Part shown: positions 16,402 through 25,512 of the stretch, piece after piece
How the letters are laid out: each line of letters opens with the position of its first letter
Numbering within the stretch: position 1 is the first letter of the stretch
From: Natrialbaceae archaeon Tc-Br11_E2g14
Lineage (GTDB): Archaea > Halobacteriota > Halobacteria > Halobacteriales > Natrialbaceae
NCBI GenBank assembly: GCA_001564275.1
Contig: LKND01000007.1
Span: 1 to 56,897 of the forward strand
Direction: 5' to 3'
Length of the DNA stretch: 56,897 nucleotides
Notes under the pieces: generated by a model
Database searches by the model: none
Told to the model about the DNA's origin: nothing
Seen by the model: only the letters and a program-made list of their open reading frames with translations
Made by a program: the position numbers and the translations under genes

Positions 16402-18102
16402 TCACTCCTGGCCCGCCCACTTGAGCAGGAGCAGGGTTCCCTCGAACAGGAGGATCATGACGATTCCCACGATGATGGGGGCCATCAGCGTCGGATCGAT
16501 GGTGAACATGAACGAGAGCCCGAAGAAGGCCGCCCAGAAGTACAGGCGCTTCTCCGTGAGCCAGGTCCGGGTCGTGACGCCCATCAACACCGCGAGGATG
16601 ACGAAAAGCGGGATCTGGAAGACGATCGCCATGAACCCGGTCAGCGTGATGATCAGGTTGAACGTCTCACCGAGGGCGTAGGCGATGTCGGCACTCCCCT
16701 CGGAGTAGAACGTGAAGTATTCGAAGAGGATTGGGAGCACGACGACGAACGAAAACAGCATGCCGACACCCGCGAGGACGACGCTCGTCGGCACCGCCGC
16801 GAGGTAGTACTTGCGCTCGTGTGGGTACAGCCCAGGGCGCATGAACAAATAACACTGGTAGACGAGCAGCGGTATTGCTACCATGATCCCTGCCAGTGCC
16901 GCGACCTTGATCCGCGTCAGCCACAGCTCGAGCGGGTGGTAGACGTGGGGCGGTTGTTCGACGCCCGCCGGGAAGACGTTGTCCCAGATGAGGGTGATCC
17001 CCTGGGAAGACCACAGCAGGGCGATGGCGGTTGCGGCCGAGCCAAAGAGGACGACGACGGCCAGTCGCATGACCATTTCCTCGATGTGATCGGCCAGCGG
17101 CATTTCCTCGTCATCCGGCGGCGTCGAGATGCCGCCGATGTCCTCGTCGGGGTTTGGATACGTCGGCTCCTGGCGGTCAGTGCTCGAGTCCGGGTGGCCG
17201 TGGCCGTCGGTTTTGGCTTCGGGTGTGGCGGTGTCGTCGTCGTCCGTTTCGTCTATGTCGTCGTCGTCCGTTTCGTCTATGTCGTCCGTTTCGTCTGTGT
17301 CGTCGCTCTCGTCCGTTTCGTCTTCTTCGTCCTCCGAACCCGCATCACCACCCCCGTCGTCAACGGCCTGGGTCTCGGCGTCCTCATCGTCGGCGCCGTC
17401 ATCGGCCGCGTCGACAGTCTCGCCCTCGGGGTCGCTCTCCTCGCTGGAACCTCCGGGATCGCTATCCTCCTCAGCACTGTCGAGGTCGGTGTCCTCCCCA
17501 GGGGCCGACCGTGAGCCACGGCCGCAATCGGGGTCACCATCGCGCTCGCGGGGAGCCACCGGGCCGAGCGTGGGCCGGTCCTCGAGCGGGACCTCCTCGA
17601 ACGATTCGGCAGCAGGTGTCCCGCTGTCGTCCGTTTTCCTGAGGCCGTCGGTTTCCGTCTCGGCCGTGTCCGCGTGCTTGGCAGGTGGGTCTTCGTCGTC
17701 CGTGTCTGCCTCTTCGTTGGCCGCGTACTCGGTGTTCTCGAGATCCCCGTCGTCCGAGTCACCGTCGGTGTCCCCGTCATCACCCTCGTCGTCATCAGCG
17801 TCGTCGCCATCGTCGTCGTCAGCCCCCGTCTTTTCGGCATCGGCCTCGTCGGTATCTGCCTCCTCGACGTCACGCTCACCAGATTCGACCGTTTCCTCCT
17901 CACCGGCGTCGCTCACCGTCGTGTCCGTGTTTCTCCCCTTCGCTGCATCGTCCTCGGTCGTCGCCGGTTCGTCCTCCGCAGACGCATCGGCTGTCGTCTC
18001 TGGAGGCGCCGCCTCGGGTTCGGTGTCCGCTCGGGAGCCACTCGAGTCCTGTGGCTCCACACCCTCCTCACGGTCGGCACCCGACTCCGGCTCCTCCGGC
18101 AT
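16402..18102 (-). CDS. tatC1: Twin-arginine translocase TatCo with long acidic extension
   Basis: This 566-residue protein carries a TatC domain in its last 230 residues: MPLADHIEEMVMRL, the PRLWQF-equivalent region, then six transmembrane segments with YPHERKYY and the FTIDPTLMAPIIVG end. TatC is the receptor for twin-arginine signal peptides. Ahead of it are about 330 residues of Asp/Glu/Thr/Ser-rich low-complexity sequence, with tandem units such as ETDDIDETDDDD and a PTYPNPDEDIGGISTPPDDE stretch just before the first helix. The ATG at 18102 has a good TATA-like box upstream (18127-18135, minus strand), and no other ATG precedes the TatC domain, but a GTG inside could give a shorter protein. 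It is divergent from tatCt, as in other haloarchaea. Confidence 0.9.
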   Translation of the reverse strand: MPEEPESGADREEGVEPQDSSGSRADTEPEAAPPETTADASAEDEPATTEDDAAKGRNTDTTVSDAGEEETVESGERDVEEADTDEADAEKTGADDDDGDDADDDEGDDGDTDGDSDDGDLENTEYAANEEADTDDEDPPAKHADTAETETDGLRKTDDSGTPAAESFEEVPLEDRPTLGPVAPRERDGDPDCGRGSRSAPGEDTDLDSAEEDSDPGGSSEESDPEGETVDAADDGADDEDAETQAVDDGGGDAGSEDEEDETDESDDTDETDDIDETDDDDIDETDDDDTATPEAKTDGHGHPDSSTDRQEPTYPNPDEDIGGISTPPDDEEMPLADHIEEMVMRLAVVVLFGSAATAIALLWSSQGITLIWDNVFPAGVEQPPHVYHPLELWLTRIKVAALAGIMVAIPLLVYQCYLFMRPGLYPHERKYYLAAVPTSVVLAGVGMLFSFVVVLPILFEYFTFYSEGSADIAYALGETFNLIITLTGFMAIVFQIPLFVILAVLMGVTTRTWLTEKRLYFWAAFFGLSFMFTIDPTLMAPIIVGIVMILLFEGTLLLLKWAGQE

Positions 18103-18126
18103 CTATCGGGATATAGATAGGCCGCT

Positions 18127-18135
18127 GGTTATAGG
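18127..18135 (-). promoter_or_regulatory. TATA-like box of tatCo
   Basis: Read on the minus strand this is GCCTATAAC, centred about 28 bp before the ATG at 18102. It supports the long start with the acidic extension. Confidence 0.55.
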
Positions 18136-18247
18136 CCTTTTTCTTACGTGTCGTGCCTGCAGTTCAGGTAACCACTATCTACCGCATACCAGCAAGTGAT
18201 TGACTCGAAAGGTTGATAACTGAATCAAAGCTACCCTCTGTCACCCA

Positions 18248-20587
18248 ATGAGCGCTATCGACGAGGACACCGCCCGGACGATCAACGCCGGTCGGGACAC
18301 CCTGGGCGCGATGTTCTCGAGCGCACAGGCCAACCTCCAGAAGGTCTTTATCGTCTTCGTCGTCGGATTTATGGGCTCGTTCTACGCCCTCCGGATCTGG
18401 ATCTGGGACTTCCTCGAGGCGACGGCGAAGGCGGAAATGGCCGGCCACGTCGCCGACCAGACCGACATTATCACCCGCACCCCGTTCGAGGTGATCCTCC
18501 TCCAGGCAAAGATCGGGATGATCGTCGGCATCCTGATCGCCGTTCCGTTCTTGCTCTATCTCTCCCGCGAAAAACTCCGCGAACGCGGCGTCCAGAGCGT
18601 CGTCCCGCTCTCGAAAACCTATCTGGTCCTGTTTAGCCTGCTCTCGATCGTCCTCTTCTGGACCGGGCTGTTTTACGCCTACGCCATCTTCTTCCCCTAC
18701 GCCTTCGACTTCCTGGCCGGCAACGCCGTCACCATGGGCATCAAGCCCAGTTTCGGCATCACCGAGTTTACCGAGTTCATCGCCCTGTTGACCCTCTCGT
18801 TTGGCCTCGCGGCTCAGTTGCCGCTTTTTATGAGCGCGCTCTCCTACACCGAGATCATCCCCTACGAGACGTTCCGTGAGAAGTGGCGTCACGCAATCGT
18901 CGGCATCACGGTCTTCGGCGCGCTCTTTTCCCCACCAGACCCGTTCACGCTCGTCATGTGGGCGACGCCGATGGTCGTCCTCTACGTGTTCAGTCTGGGC
19001 CTCGCCAAGCTCGTCACCAACATCCGTCGCCGAGGCGCGGCCGAACTCGACGGCGGGGCCGCCCTCGTGAAACGGCGACTCCTCCAGTTCGGGCTCTCCG
19101 TCCTCGCGCTCGCCGGCCTCCTCTCGGCCGCGATCAGCTACGGCGGGTTCGAGTACCTCGAGAATGAACTCTACCCCGTGCTGCCGGCCTGGGCCCGCCC
19201 CGACGGCACCTCCCTGCTCGAGACGCTGCCGGCGGAGTACGGCGTGGCGGGCGCAGTCGCCTCGGGGCTGTCGATTGCCCTGATAGTCGCTCTCGTCGTT
19301 CTGGCCCTCTACACGCTCACGGTGCTCCAGCGCCCCGTCTACCCTCGGGAGTCGGCACTGCGAACCGCTACCGATCCCTCCGAGATCGACCTGCAGGTGC
19401 TGGATGCCGATGCCATCTGGCAGGCTCCGCCCCAGGTATTCCTCAAGATGAGCGAGGACGAGGCTCTCGAGGAGGCTCGGGAGGCGATGTACGACGACGA
19501 CAAGGCCAAAGCCGAGGCGATTCTGGACCGGTTCGACACCCTGAACGCTGAGGCCGAGGCCGAGGCTGCCGACGACGAGGCCACGGCCGCCGGTGCAACC
19601 GACGGGGCGAGCAGCGAGGCCACCGCAACCGAGGGCGACGGAGAGGAGGGTGGCCTCCTCACCGGGACCGCCGCCGGCATCCTCGATCCGTTCACCGAGG
19701 ACGAAACCACCGAGGAGGACATCGGTGGCTACGCCTACGACATCGCCTTCATTTTCAACAGCCTCACCTCGAAGATGTTCCGCCTCGTCGGCCTGTTCAT
19801 GCTCGTCATGGCCGGGACGTTCTTCTGGCTCTACCAGGGTGGGGTTGGAGACACGCTCGTGCTCTTCCTCGAACGCGTTCCCCAGGACGTCCTCGACACC
19901 ATCGCCGTCGAGAACGACGCCGAACCGGGGATGGCTGCCGCGGATCTCCTCGAGCACACGGACATCGTGATCGCGCTCCACCCGGTGGAGGTGCTGATCT
20001 TCGCCGTGAAGGTGAGCGTCCTGGGTGGCATCGTCGCCGTCCTCCCGCTGTTGCTCTACTACGCCTGGCCCGCCGCTCGGGAACGCGGTCTCGTTCGGGG
20101 CGACGAGCGGGTCTTCCTCGTCTGGGGTGGCGTCCTCGCCCTCGGCTTTGCCGTCGGGACCTACCTCGGCTTCTTCTGGATCGCGCCGGCGGTCATCTCG
20201 TATCTGGTGGCCGACGCCATCGCTAACCAGGTGGTCGTCTCCTACCGGATCAAGAGCTTCTTCTGGCTCGTGATCTTCACGACGGTCGGCATCGGCCTGC
20301 TCTTCAACATCATTGTCACCATGGCGATGTTCCACGTCGGTGGCATCCTCAACTACCGAACCATGCTGGCACGCTGGCGACCCGTGGTCGTGGGTATCTT
20401 CGCCTTCGCAGCCTTCGCCAGTCCGCGGGGCATCCTGACGATGATTCTGGTCGCCCTGCCGCTCGCGATCACCTACCTGCTCGGACTCGGGGTCCTCTAC
20501 TTGCTCACGGGTGGCGGTCGGTTCTTCGGCGGTGGTGGTGGCTCGAGCGATCCGGGTCCCGAGCCGGAGCCGGAACCGGCGGATTGA
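18248..20587 (+). CDS. tatC2: Twin-arginine translocase TatCt (two fused TatC domains)
   Basis: This 779-residue protein contains two TatC modules, the haloarchaeal 'TatCt' arrangement. The first is at about 1-270 (SSAQANLQKVFIVFVVGFMG, PLSKTYLVLFSLLSI, AQLPLFMSALS, FSPPDPFTLVMWATPM). Two extra transmembrane segments and an Asp/Glu/Ala-rich cytoplasmic linker follow (about 380-480). The second module is at about 490-765 (YDIAFIFNSLTSKMFRLVG, LLLYYAWPAARERGL, ASPRGILTMILVALPLAI). Haloarchaea export most secreted proteins folded through Tat, and TatCt is known to be essential in Haloferax. It is divergent from tatCo with 145 bp between the starts, so the pair likely shares a regulatory region. 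The C terminus is a Gly/Pro/Glu-rich tail. Confidence 0.93.
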   Translation: MSAIDEDTARTINAGRDTLGAMFSSAQANLQKVFIVFVVGFMGSFYALRIWIWDFLEATAKAEMAGHVADQTDIITRTPFEVILLQAKIGMIVGILIAVPFLLYLSREKLRERGVQSVVPLSKTYLVLFSLLSIVLFWTGLFYAYAIFFPYAFDFLAGNAVTMGIKPSFGITEFTEFIALLTLSFGLAAQLPLFMSALSYTEIIPYETFREKWRHAIVGITVFGALFSPPDPFTLVMWATPMVVLYVFSLGLAKLVTNIRRRGAAELDGGAALVKRRLLQFGLSVLALAGLLSAAISYGGFEYLENELYPVLPAWARPDGTSLLETLPAEYGVAGAVASGLSIALIVALVVLALYTLTVLQRPVYPRESALRTATDPSEIDLQVLDADAIWQAPPQVFLKMSEDEALEEAREAMYDDDKAKAEAILDRFDTLNAEAEAEAADDEATAAGATDGASSEATATEGDGEEGGLLTGTAAGILDPFTEDETTEEDIGGYAYDIAFIFNSLTSKMFRLVGLFMLVMAGTFFWLYQGGVGDTLVLFLERVPQDVLDTIAVENDAEPGMAAADLLEHTDIVIALHPVEVLIFAVKVSVLGGIVAVLPLLLYYAWPAARERGLVRGDERVFLVWGGVLALGFAVGTYLGFFWIAPAVISYLVADAIANQVVVSYRIKSFFWLVIFTTVGIGLLFNIIVTMAMFHVGGILNYRTMLARWRPVVVGIFAFAAFASPRGILTMILVALPLAITYLLGLGVLYLLTGGGRFFGGGGGSSDPGPEPEPEPAD

Positions 20588-20652
20588 GGACCGAGCACGG
20601 GTACATTCTGTGCCCCTGCTCGACGACGGAGACGGCCAGCTACGGAGCGGAA

Positions 20653-20660
20653 TCTATATC
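20653..20660 (+). promoter_or_regulatory. TATA-like box of the FAD monooxygenase gene
   Basis: TCTATATC lies about 28 bp before a GTG at 20685, the proposed leaderless start. The reading frame is open further upstream to 20511, but that part overlaps the tatCt end and looks non-coding. Confidence 0.55.
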
Positions 20661-20684
20661 GGAACGTCTGTGTCACGTGTTGTC

Positions 20685-22085
20685 GTGACACTGTCGACGA
20701 TCCCTCGATACGACAGCGAAGAGGTTGAAACCGTGGGTGAGCACGCCGTCGTGATCGGGGCGAGTGTGGCCGGGATGGTGACGGCCAGGGTCCTCGCCGA
20801 TGCGTTCGAGCGGGTGACGGTCATCGAGCGTGACCCGCTCCCGGACGGGCCGACACCCCGACGCGGCGTCCCGCAGGGACACCACGTTCACCTGCTGCTC
20901 GAGGCCGGGCGGACCACGCTCGCGGATCTGTTTCCGAACTTCGGACGCGAATTGCTCGGTTCGGGGGGTGTTCTCGTGGATGCGTCGACGGATCTCATCC
21001 ATTACGAGAACGGTGGCACCCTCGCGGAGGGCCCCGAGCGGTTGCCACTCTACTGTGCGAGTCGGCCGCTGTTCGAGGGCGTCGTCCGGTCGCGACTCGC
21101 CAGCGTCGACGGGGTGTCGATTCGAGACGAGTGTCAGTTCAGCGACTACCGACTGGACGAGTCGAGGATGGCCGTGAACGGACTCACGGTGCGAGCTGAG
21201 GGTGGCGCGGCGGAGCTCATCACGGCGGAACTGGTCGTCGACGCTACCGGGCGAACCTCCAACACGCCGCGGTGGCTCGATCGACGTGGCTTCGAGTCAC
21301 CGCCGGTGACGGAGATCGACATCGACGTCACCTACAGCACGGTCGCCATCGAGCGGCCGACAGACGACCTCCGAACGTGGCTCGTGGCACCCTCCCCGAC
21401 AGATCCACGAGGGGGAGCGGCCGTCCCGATCGAGCGGGACCGATGGCTGGTGACGCTGTTCGGCGTTCACGGCGAGCGTCCACCGACCGACGAGGCGGGC
21501 TTTCTCGCGTATGCCGACAGTCTGGCGCTGCCCGATTTGCACCGATTGCTCGAGCGGCGGCGATGGGTCTCCGACGGCATTGCCCACCATCCGTTCCCGT
21601 CGAACCGTCGCCATCGCTACGAGGCACTCGAGCGAGTGCCCCATGGATTGATCGTGACGGGTGACGCCATCGCGAGTTTCAACCCCATCTACGGACAGGG
21701 GATGTCCGTCGCCGCGCTCGAGGCGCTCCAGCTTCACCACACGCTCGCCCGTGCTGACGGCTTCGCGCTCGCAGATCCCGGCGGCCACTCCCTCCCCCTC
21801 GAGTTCTACGACCGGGCGGGCAACGTCGTCGACGACGTCTGGGACCTCACCGTCGGGAGCGACTTCGCGTTTCCACAGACCGAGGGGAACAACCCCCGCG
21901 GGACGGACCTCTTCAACCGATACGTGTCGCGACTGGTCCAAGCGGCACAGACGGACGGCACGCTGCGAAACGAGTACTATCGGGTCGTTCGACTCGAGAA
22001 CCCACCGACGTCACTGCTCCGTCCGTCGGTCGTCCGGCGCGTCCTCTTTGCCTGCCGGTCAGGACGGGCGTCTCGACCGAATTAA
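20685..22085 (+). CDS. FAD-dependent monooxygenase/oxidoreductase
   Basis: This protein of about 466 residues is in the UbiH/geranylgeranyl-reductase-like flavoprotein superfamily. It has an N-terminal Rossmann motif (VVIGASVAGMVTARVLADAF, then VTVIERD), a PRRGVPQGHHVHLLLEAG segment, a middle region with LVVDATGRTSNTPRWL, and the second FAD motif LIVTGDAIASFNPIYGQGMS followed by ALEALQLHH. Together these define a full-length flavin hydroxylase or reductase. The substrate is unknown; there is no membrane segment. Homologues I recall are frequent in actinobacteria as well as in haloarchaea, so horizontal origin is possible but not shown. The GTG start at 20685 is chosen from promoter spacing; the GTG at 20733, just before the Rossmann motif, is an alternative. 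Confidence 0.82.
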   Translation: MTLSTIPRYDSEEVETVGEHAVVIGASVAGMVTARVLADAFERVTVIERDPLPDGPTPRRGVPQGHHVHLLLEAGRTTLADLFPNFGRELLGSGGVLVDASTDLIHYENGGTLAEGPERLPLYCASRPLFEGVVRSRLASVDGVSIRDECQFSDYRLDESRMAVNGLTVRAEGGAAELITAELVVDATGRTSNTPRWLDRRGFESPPVTEIDIDVTYSTVAIERPTDDLRTWLVAPSPTDPRGGAAVPIERDRWLVTLFGVHGERPPTDEAGFLAYADSLALPDLHRLLERRRWVSDGIAHHPFPSNRRHRYEALERVPHGLIVTGDAIASFNPIYGQGMSVAALEALQLHHTLARADGFALADPGGHSLPLEFYDRAGNVVDDVWDLTVGSDFAFPQTEGNNPRGTDLFNRYVSRLVQAAQTDGTLRNEYYRVVRLENPPTSLLRPSVVRRVLFACRSGRASRPN

Positions 22086-22089
22086 TAAA
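22082..22089 (+). promoter_or_regulatory. TATA-like box of the ribbon-helix-helix gene
   Basis: TTAATAAA overlaps the stop of the FAD monooxygenase gene and sits about 29 bp before the ATG at 22115. The small gene can therefore be transcribed on its own. Confidence 0.5.
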
Positions 22090-22114
22090 GGGACTGCCGT
22101 GGCTTGCTCTCTCC

Positions 22115-22291
22115 ATGCCAAAGATCAGCGTCGAGATCCCCCAGGAGCTGCTCGACGACCTCGACGAGCACGTCGGCGACGACGGGAAGTTCGTCAATCG
22201 AAGCGACGCCGTGCGTGCCTCGATCAGGAAAACGCTGGATATCCTCGACGAAATCGACGCGAGACACGACCGCCTCGAGGACGAGTCCTGA
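22115..22291 (+). CDS. CopG-type ribbon-helix-helix DNA-binding protein
   Basis: This 58-residue gene encodes a single ribbon-helix-helix domain. It opens MPKISVEIPQELLDDLDEHV, where the beta-strand KISVEI contacts DNA as a dimer, then FVNRSDAVRASIRKTL forms the second helix, and an acidic tail follows. Such proteins are dimeric repressors or antitoxins; no toxin partner is visible next to it. It lies 29 bp after the FAD monooxygenase stop and ends 3 bp from the convergent stop of hel308. A TATA-like box (22082-22089) suggests a leaderless transcript. Control of the preceding gene is possible, but nothing shows it. Confidence 0.85.
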   Translation: MPKISVEIPQELLDDLDEHVGDDGKFVNRSDAVRASIRKTLDILDEIDARHDRLEDES

Positions 22292-22294
22292 GCC

Positions 22295-24709
22295 CTAGCG
22301 CACGTCGACCGTTCGTGATGCCTCGACCGGCAGCAGTGGCTCCTCGGGAAAGGCCACGCTGACGGTGTACTCGAGTTCGTCCGCATTGGCCCCGAAGACG
22401 CCGATGGGAACGGTCTCGGTGTCACGCAAATAGGTACTCGTCTGGGTCATCTCGATCCCGTTGACGGTCACGCGGATGCCAACACTGGTCGGGCTGGCGA
22501 GGTTGCGGATCCGCACCTCCTGAACTGCGTTGTCACCGGTCGCGATCGAGTCGGGGAACGCGCCCCACTCGAGGTCGATGGCGGGGAGCGTCTGCGCCCC
22601 CTCGTAGACGCGCTCGGCGATGTGTTCGCCGAGTCCGGCCTCGACCAGCCCCTCGACGCCCGCCTCGACGACGTCACTGGGGGTCGCCAGCCCCTCCGCG
22701 GCGAGTTTGCTTGCCCGCCCGGGGCCGACGCCGTCGATGGCCGTGAGGCCGACGGCGTCGTCGGTCACGCCGTTTTCGATCCGGGCCTCGAGGCGGCGGG
22801 CGAGATTGGCGTCGTGTGGACTCGCGAACCGCTCGAGAAACGCACGCAGTGCCGACAGCAGGCGAAGCGCGTTGCGCTTGATGACCCAGGCGTCGCTCCT
22901 GAGGTCGGGTGGGATGGTGCCGGTGGCCGCGCCGTGGAGGATCGCCAGCACCTTTCGCTGGCCGGCATCGAGGTCGCCGGGTTCCCGACCGACGAGGACC
23001 GAGCGGATGGCCTCCCGTTCGGACTGGCGAGCGGAGACCGAATCGAACTCCGTGGCTGTCGCGACAACCTCGAGTATATCGGCGGCCTCGAGGGCTGTCG
23101 ACCCGCTCGGGGCTCCCTTCGACTCGTCGTTGCCTCCATCTTCGGGTTCAGCTCCGCCCGTATCCACCGCCCGGTCACACAGGTCAGCGAAGCCAGCGGC
23201 CGTCTCGAGCCTGAGGTAGTACGTCGAGGCGAGAACGCCCCGTGGCGTCGGGTCGACCGAGAGGTCGTCGCCGGTCTCGACGAACCCCTTCGCCACGAGT
23301 TCCTCGAGGCAATCGCGGACCCGGCGGCGGAGTTGATGAAAGCCGTACTCCTCGGGGCGTGATTGCCCCCGCTCGTAGTAGAACGTCGTCTCGAGCCAAT
23401 CCATCACGTCCTCGAGGTCGTCGATCGTCCCCATCGCGATCTCGGCGTTGAGGTGCGTGGGCAGGCTCTCCGCTAGCCGGGACTCGATCTCCTTGCCATC
23501 CCGGAGCAGGCGTCGGTACTTGTCCGCCTCGGCACCGTCACAGACGACCCAACCGTAGCCCACGTCGTCGTACCCCGGCCGCCCCGCCCGCCCCAGCATC
23601 TGGAGCACGTCGAGTGGACTCATGTCGACCTCGCCCTCGAGCGGGTCGTGGTATTTCGTGTCCCGGATCACGACACAGCGGGCAGGCAGGTTGACCCCCC
23701 AGGCCAGCGTCGAGGTCGAAAAGAGCAGTTCGATTTGGCCCTCTTTGAACCACTCCTCGATGCGGTCCTTGTCGTTCTTCGAGAGCCCGGCGTGGTGGAA
23801 GGCGACACCGTCGAGGGCCGAATTTCGGAGGGTGTCGTTCTCGAGTTGCTTCGTTTCGGTATGAAAATCGTAGTCGCCGCGAGCCCCCATCTCGATGTCG
23901 CGTTCGGCGATCTCGTCGCGAGCCTTCTCGGCTGCACGGACGGTGTCCTGTCTCGAGGCGACGAACACGAGCGCCTGGCCGTCCTCCCGAAGGTGGGGCT
24001 CGGCCAGGTCCAGCGCCCGGTAGAGCCGTCGATATTTGTCTGCGAAGGTGTTCTCACCGTGGGTGTAGGTCTTGACCCCGGCGTTGAGGTCGACGGGGCG
24101 GTACTCGTCGCCGAACTCGAAGGTACACTCGGGTGGGGCGTCGAGCCACGCCGCCACGTCCGCGACGTTCGGCATCGTGGCGGAGAGTGCCACGACGCGG
24201 GGGTCACAGAGTCGACGCAGCCGGGAGACCGTCACCTCGAGGACCGAGCCACGCCGTTCGGCGTCCAGCAGGTGGACCTCGTCGATGATGCAGACGTCGA
24301 CGTCGGTGACGAACGTGTACCGGGGGGAATCGTGCTTGCGGGTGGCGGAGTCGAGTTTCTCCGGCGTCATCACGAGGATGTCGGCGCGGGCGGCCCGCCG
24401 CGGGTTGAGGTCGCGTTCGCCCGTGACGACGTACACCGAGTAGCCCAGCTCCTCGAAGCGGTCCCAGTCGGCCTCCTTCTCGTTGGTCAGCGCGCGCAAT
24501 GGGGCGATAAAGAGCGCCGTGCCCCCGTCGGCCAGCGCGTCACAGATCGCCAGTTCGGCCAGGGCCGTCTTTCCAGAGGCCGTCGGCGCGCTCGCGACGA
24601 CGTTGTCCTCGCGCTCGAGCAGCGCGGGCAGGGCCTCCCGTTGCATGCGATTGAACGACTCGAAGGCGAAGGCGTCAGCAAACTCGGGCAGAACCTCGGC
24701 GACCTCCAT
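22295..24709 (-). CDS. hel308: Hel308-type Ski2-like DNA helicase
   Basis: This 804-residue ATP-dependent 3'-5' helicase of superfamily 2 acts at stalled replication forks. The motifs in order are: Q-motif region FNRMQREALPALL, Walker A APTASGKTALAE (about 40-51), Ia APLRALTNEK, Ib TPEKLD, II IIDEVHLL (about 140), III LSATMPN, IV VFVASRQDT, V TSTLAWGVNLPA and VI QMLGRAGRPGYD. A winged helix and ratchet domain follow, then a helix-hairpin-helix (LTAIDGVGPGRASKLAAEG). An unusual C-terminal beta domain of about 100 residues (PAIDLEWGAFPDSI ... RTVDVR), Sec63/Brr2 beta-domain-like, ends the protein. It is longer than classic Hel308 (about 700 residues), so it is the haloarchaeal Brr2-like subgroup. 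The ATG at 24709 is preferred over the GTG at 24712. Confidence 0.88.
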   Translation of the reverse strand: MEVAEVLPEFADAFAFESFNRMQREALPALLEREDNVVASAPTASGKTALAELAICDALADGGTALFIAPLRALTNEKEADWDRFEELGYSVYVVTGERDLNPRRAARADILVMTPEKLDSATRKHDSPRYTFVTDVDVCIIDEVHLLDAERRGSVLEVTVSRLRRLCDPRVVALSATMPNVADVAAWLDAPPECTFEFGDEYRPVDLNAGVKTYTHGENTFADKYRRLYRALDLAEPHLREDGQALVFVASRQDTVRAAEKARDEIAERDIEMGARGDYDFHTETKQLENDTLRNSALDGVAFHHAGLSKNDKDRIEEWFKEGQIELLFSTSTLAWGVNLPARCVVIRDTKYHDPLEGEVDMSPLDVLQMLGRAGRPGYDDVGYGWVVCDGAEADKYRRLLRDGKEIESRLAESLPTHLNAEIAMGTIDDLEDVMDWLETTFYYERGQSRPEEYGFHQLRRRVRDCLEELVAKGFVETGDDLSVDPTPRGVLASTYYLRLETAAGFADLCDRAVDTGGAEPEDGGNDESKGAPSGSTALEAADILEVVATATEFDSVSARQSEREAIRSVLVGREPGDLDAGQRKVLAILHGAATGTIPPDLRSDAWVIKRNALRLLSALRAFLERFASPHDANLARRLEARIENGVTDDAVGLTAIDGVGPGRASKLAAEGLATPSDVVEAGVEGLVEAGLGEHIAERVYEGAQTLPAIDLEWGAFPDSIATGDNAVQEVRIRNLASPTSVGIRVTVNGIEMTQTSTYLRDTETVPIGVFGANADELEYTVSVAFPEEPLLPVEASRTVDVR

Positions 24710-24810
24710 CACTCGGAGACGGGGAGTGGCCGGTCAAAGGCGTTTCCTTCCGGCTCGGGTGGGCCCCACCCCGGTCCGTTCGCCGAAATCGTTCACGCGG
24801 ATCCATCGCT

Positions 24811-24871
24811 TGTGAACTACCCCTGCCTACTCGCCGCCGTTGGCGGCTCCTTGAGGAAGGGGGCTTACCGC
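24811..24871. repeat. Hairpin resembling an IS200/IS605-type transposon end
   Basis: This is a nested inverted repeat. The inner perfect stem is GCCGCC-gtt-GGCGGC (24833-24847). The outer arms CCCCTGCCT (24820-24828) and AGGAAGGGG (24854-24862) pair with one mismatch. The composition and shape resemble the structured right ends of haloarchaeal TnpB-type elements. No transposase is present, so this would be a remnant. It could equally be a terminator or regulatory hairpin between the divergent-facing ends of hel308 and the PH-domain gene. Confidence 0.35.
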
Positions 24872-24881
24872 CTGTAATCAG

Positions 24882-25391
24882 CTACATCGCCTCGGCGTCG
24901 GTGCCGTCGAGTTGGTTGCTGAGCCGTCGGGCGGCCCGCTCCGGTCGGGGAACCCACTCGAAGGCGAGTTCCGGATCGGACGATCCAGCGGTGTAGACCG
25001 TCAGTTCGCCATAGCCGAGCACGCGACCGAGGTAGCCCTGCTCGAGGGTCGTGTTCTGGATGCGATCGAGGCGAAATTGCGTGACGTCTCGCGAAATGAT
25101 CCCCCGCTTCAAGTAGAGCTGGCTCGAGGTCAACACGTAGCGCGTGTTCGTCCAGAGGATGTACCCCACGAGGAGGACGCCGAGCCCGACGGTGCCGAAG
25201 ACGAAGCCGGCGGCGATCACCAGCTGGTTGCCGTTCGTCGCGGTGATTGCCAGCAGTCCGAGGCCGACGACCAGCAGGAAGAATCCGAGGGGGAGTCGCC
25301 AGCCAATCGCGATGGGGTGGGGCCGACTGTGCCAGACGACGGACTCATCGTCGGCGAGGTGAAGCCAGTCGGCGTCGATCGGCTCGCTCAT
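24882..25391 (-). CDS. PH-domain (bPH2/DUF304-like) membrane protein
   Basis: This 169-residue protein starts with a short soluble stretch ending in DESVVWHSRPHP. Two transmembrane helices follow (about 27-75, GWRLPLGFFLLVVGLGLLAI and VFGTVGLGVLLVGYILW). Then comes a bacterial-PH-like domain: NTRYVLTSSQLYLKRGIISR, VTQFRLDRIQNTTLEQGYLG and RVLGYGELTVYTAGSSDPEL. This is the standard architecture of the YdbS/bPH2 family, which is membrane-associated and of unclear function. It is monocistronic and divergent from the NucS-N/zinc-finger gene, with 151 bp between the starts. Confidence 0.87.
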   Translation of the reverse strand: MSEPIDADWLHLADDESVVWHSRPHPIAIGWRLPLGFFLLVVGLGLLAITATNGNQLVIAAGFVFGTVGLGVLLVGYILWTNTRYVLTSSQLYLKRGIISRDVTQFRLDRIQNTTLEQGYLGRVLGYGELTVYTAGSSDPELAFEWVPRPERAARRLSNQLDGTDAEAM

Positions 25392-25512
25392 ACCCAGCCC
25401 CTATACCGATTGGGGTGAAAAACACCCCGTGCGGTTCTCAAGGCGCGAGGGACTCGAGATGCCGGCGATGCCCGCGATGTCGAGTGTCGAGACGACTGGG
25501 GCTCCTCGAGAG

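Noticed and set aside
14348-16681. 777-codon plus-strand open frame
   Set aside because: It is antisense to nasA, whose cysteine and molybdopterin motifs are clear.
18179-20335. 718-codon minus-strand open frame
   Set aside because: It is a shadow of tatCt; long antisense frames are expected at this GC content. The translation has no domain features.
20511-20684. N-terminal extension of the FAD monooxygenase
   Set aside because: It overlaps the end of tatCt and precedes a good TATA box at 20653-20660; the Arg/Ser-rich translation looks non-coding.
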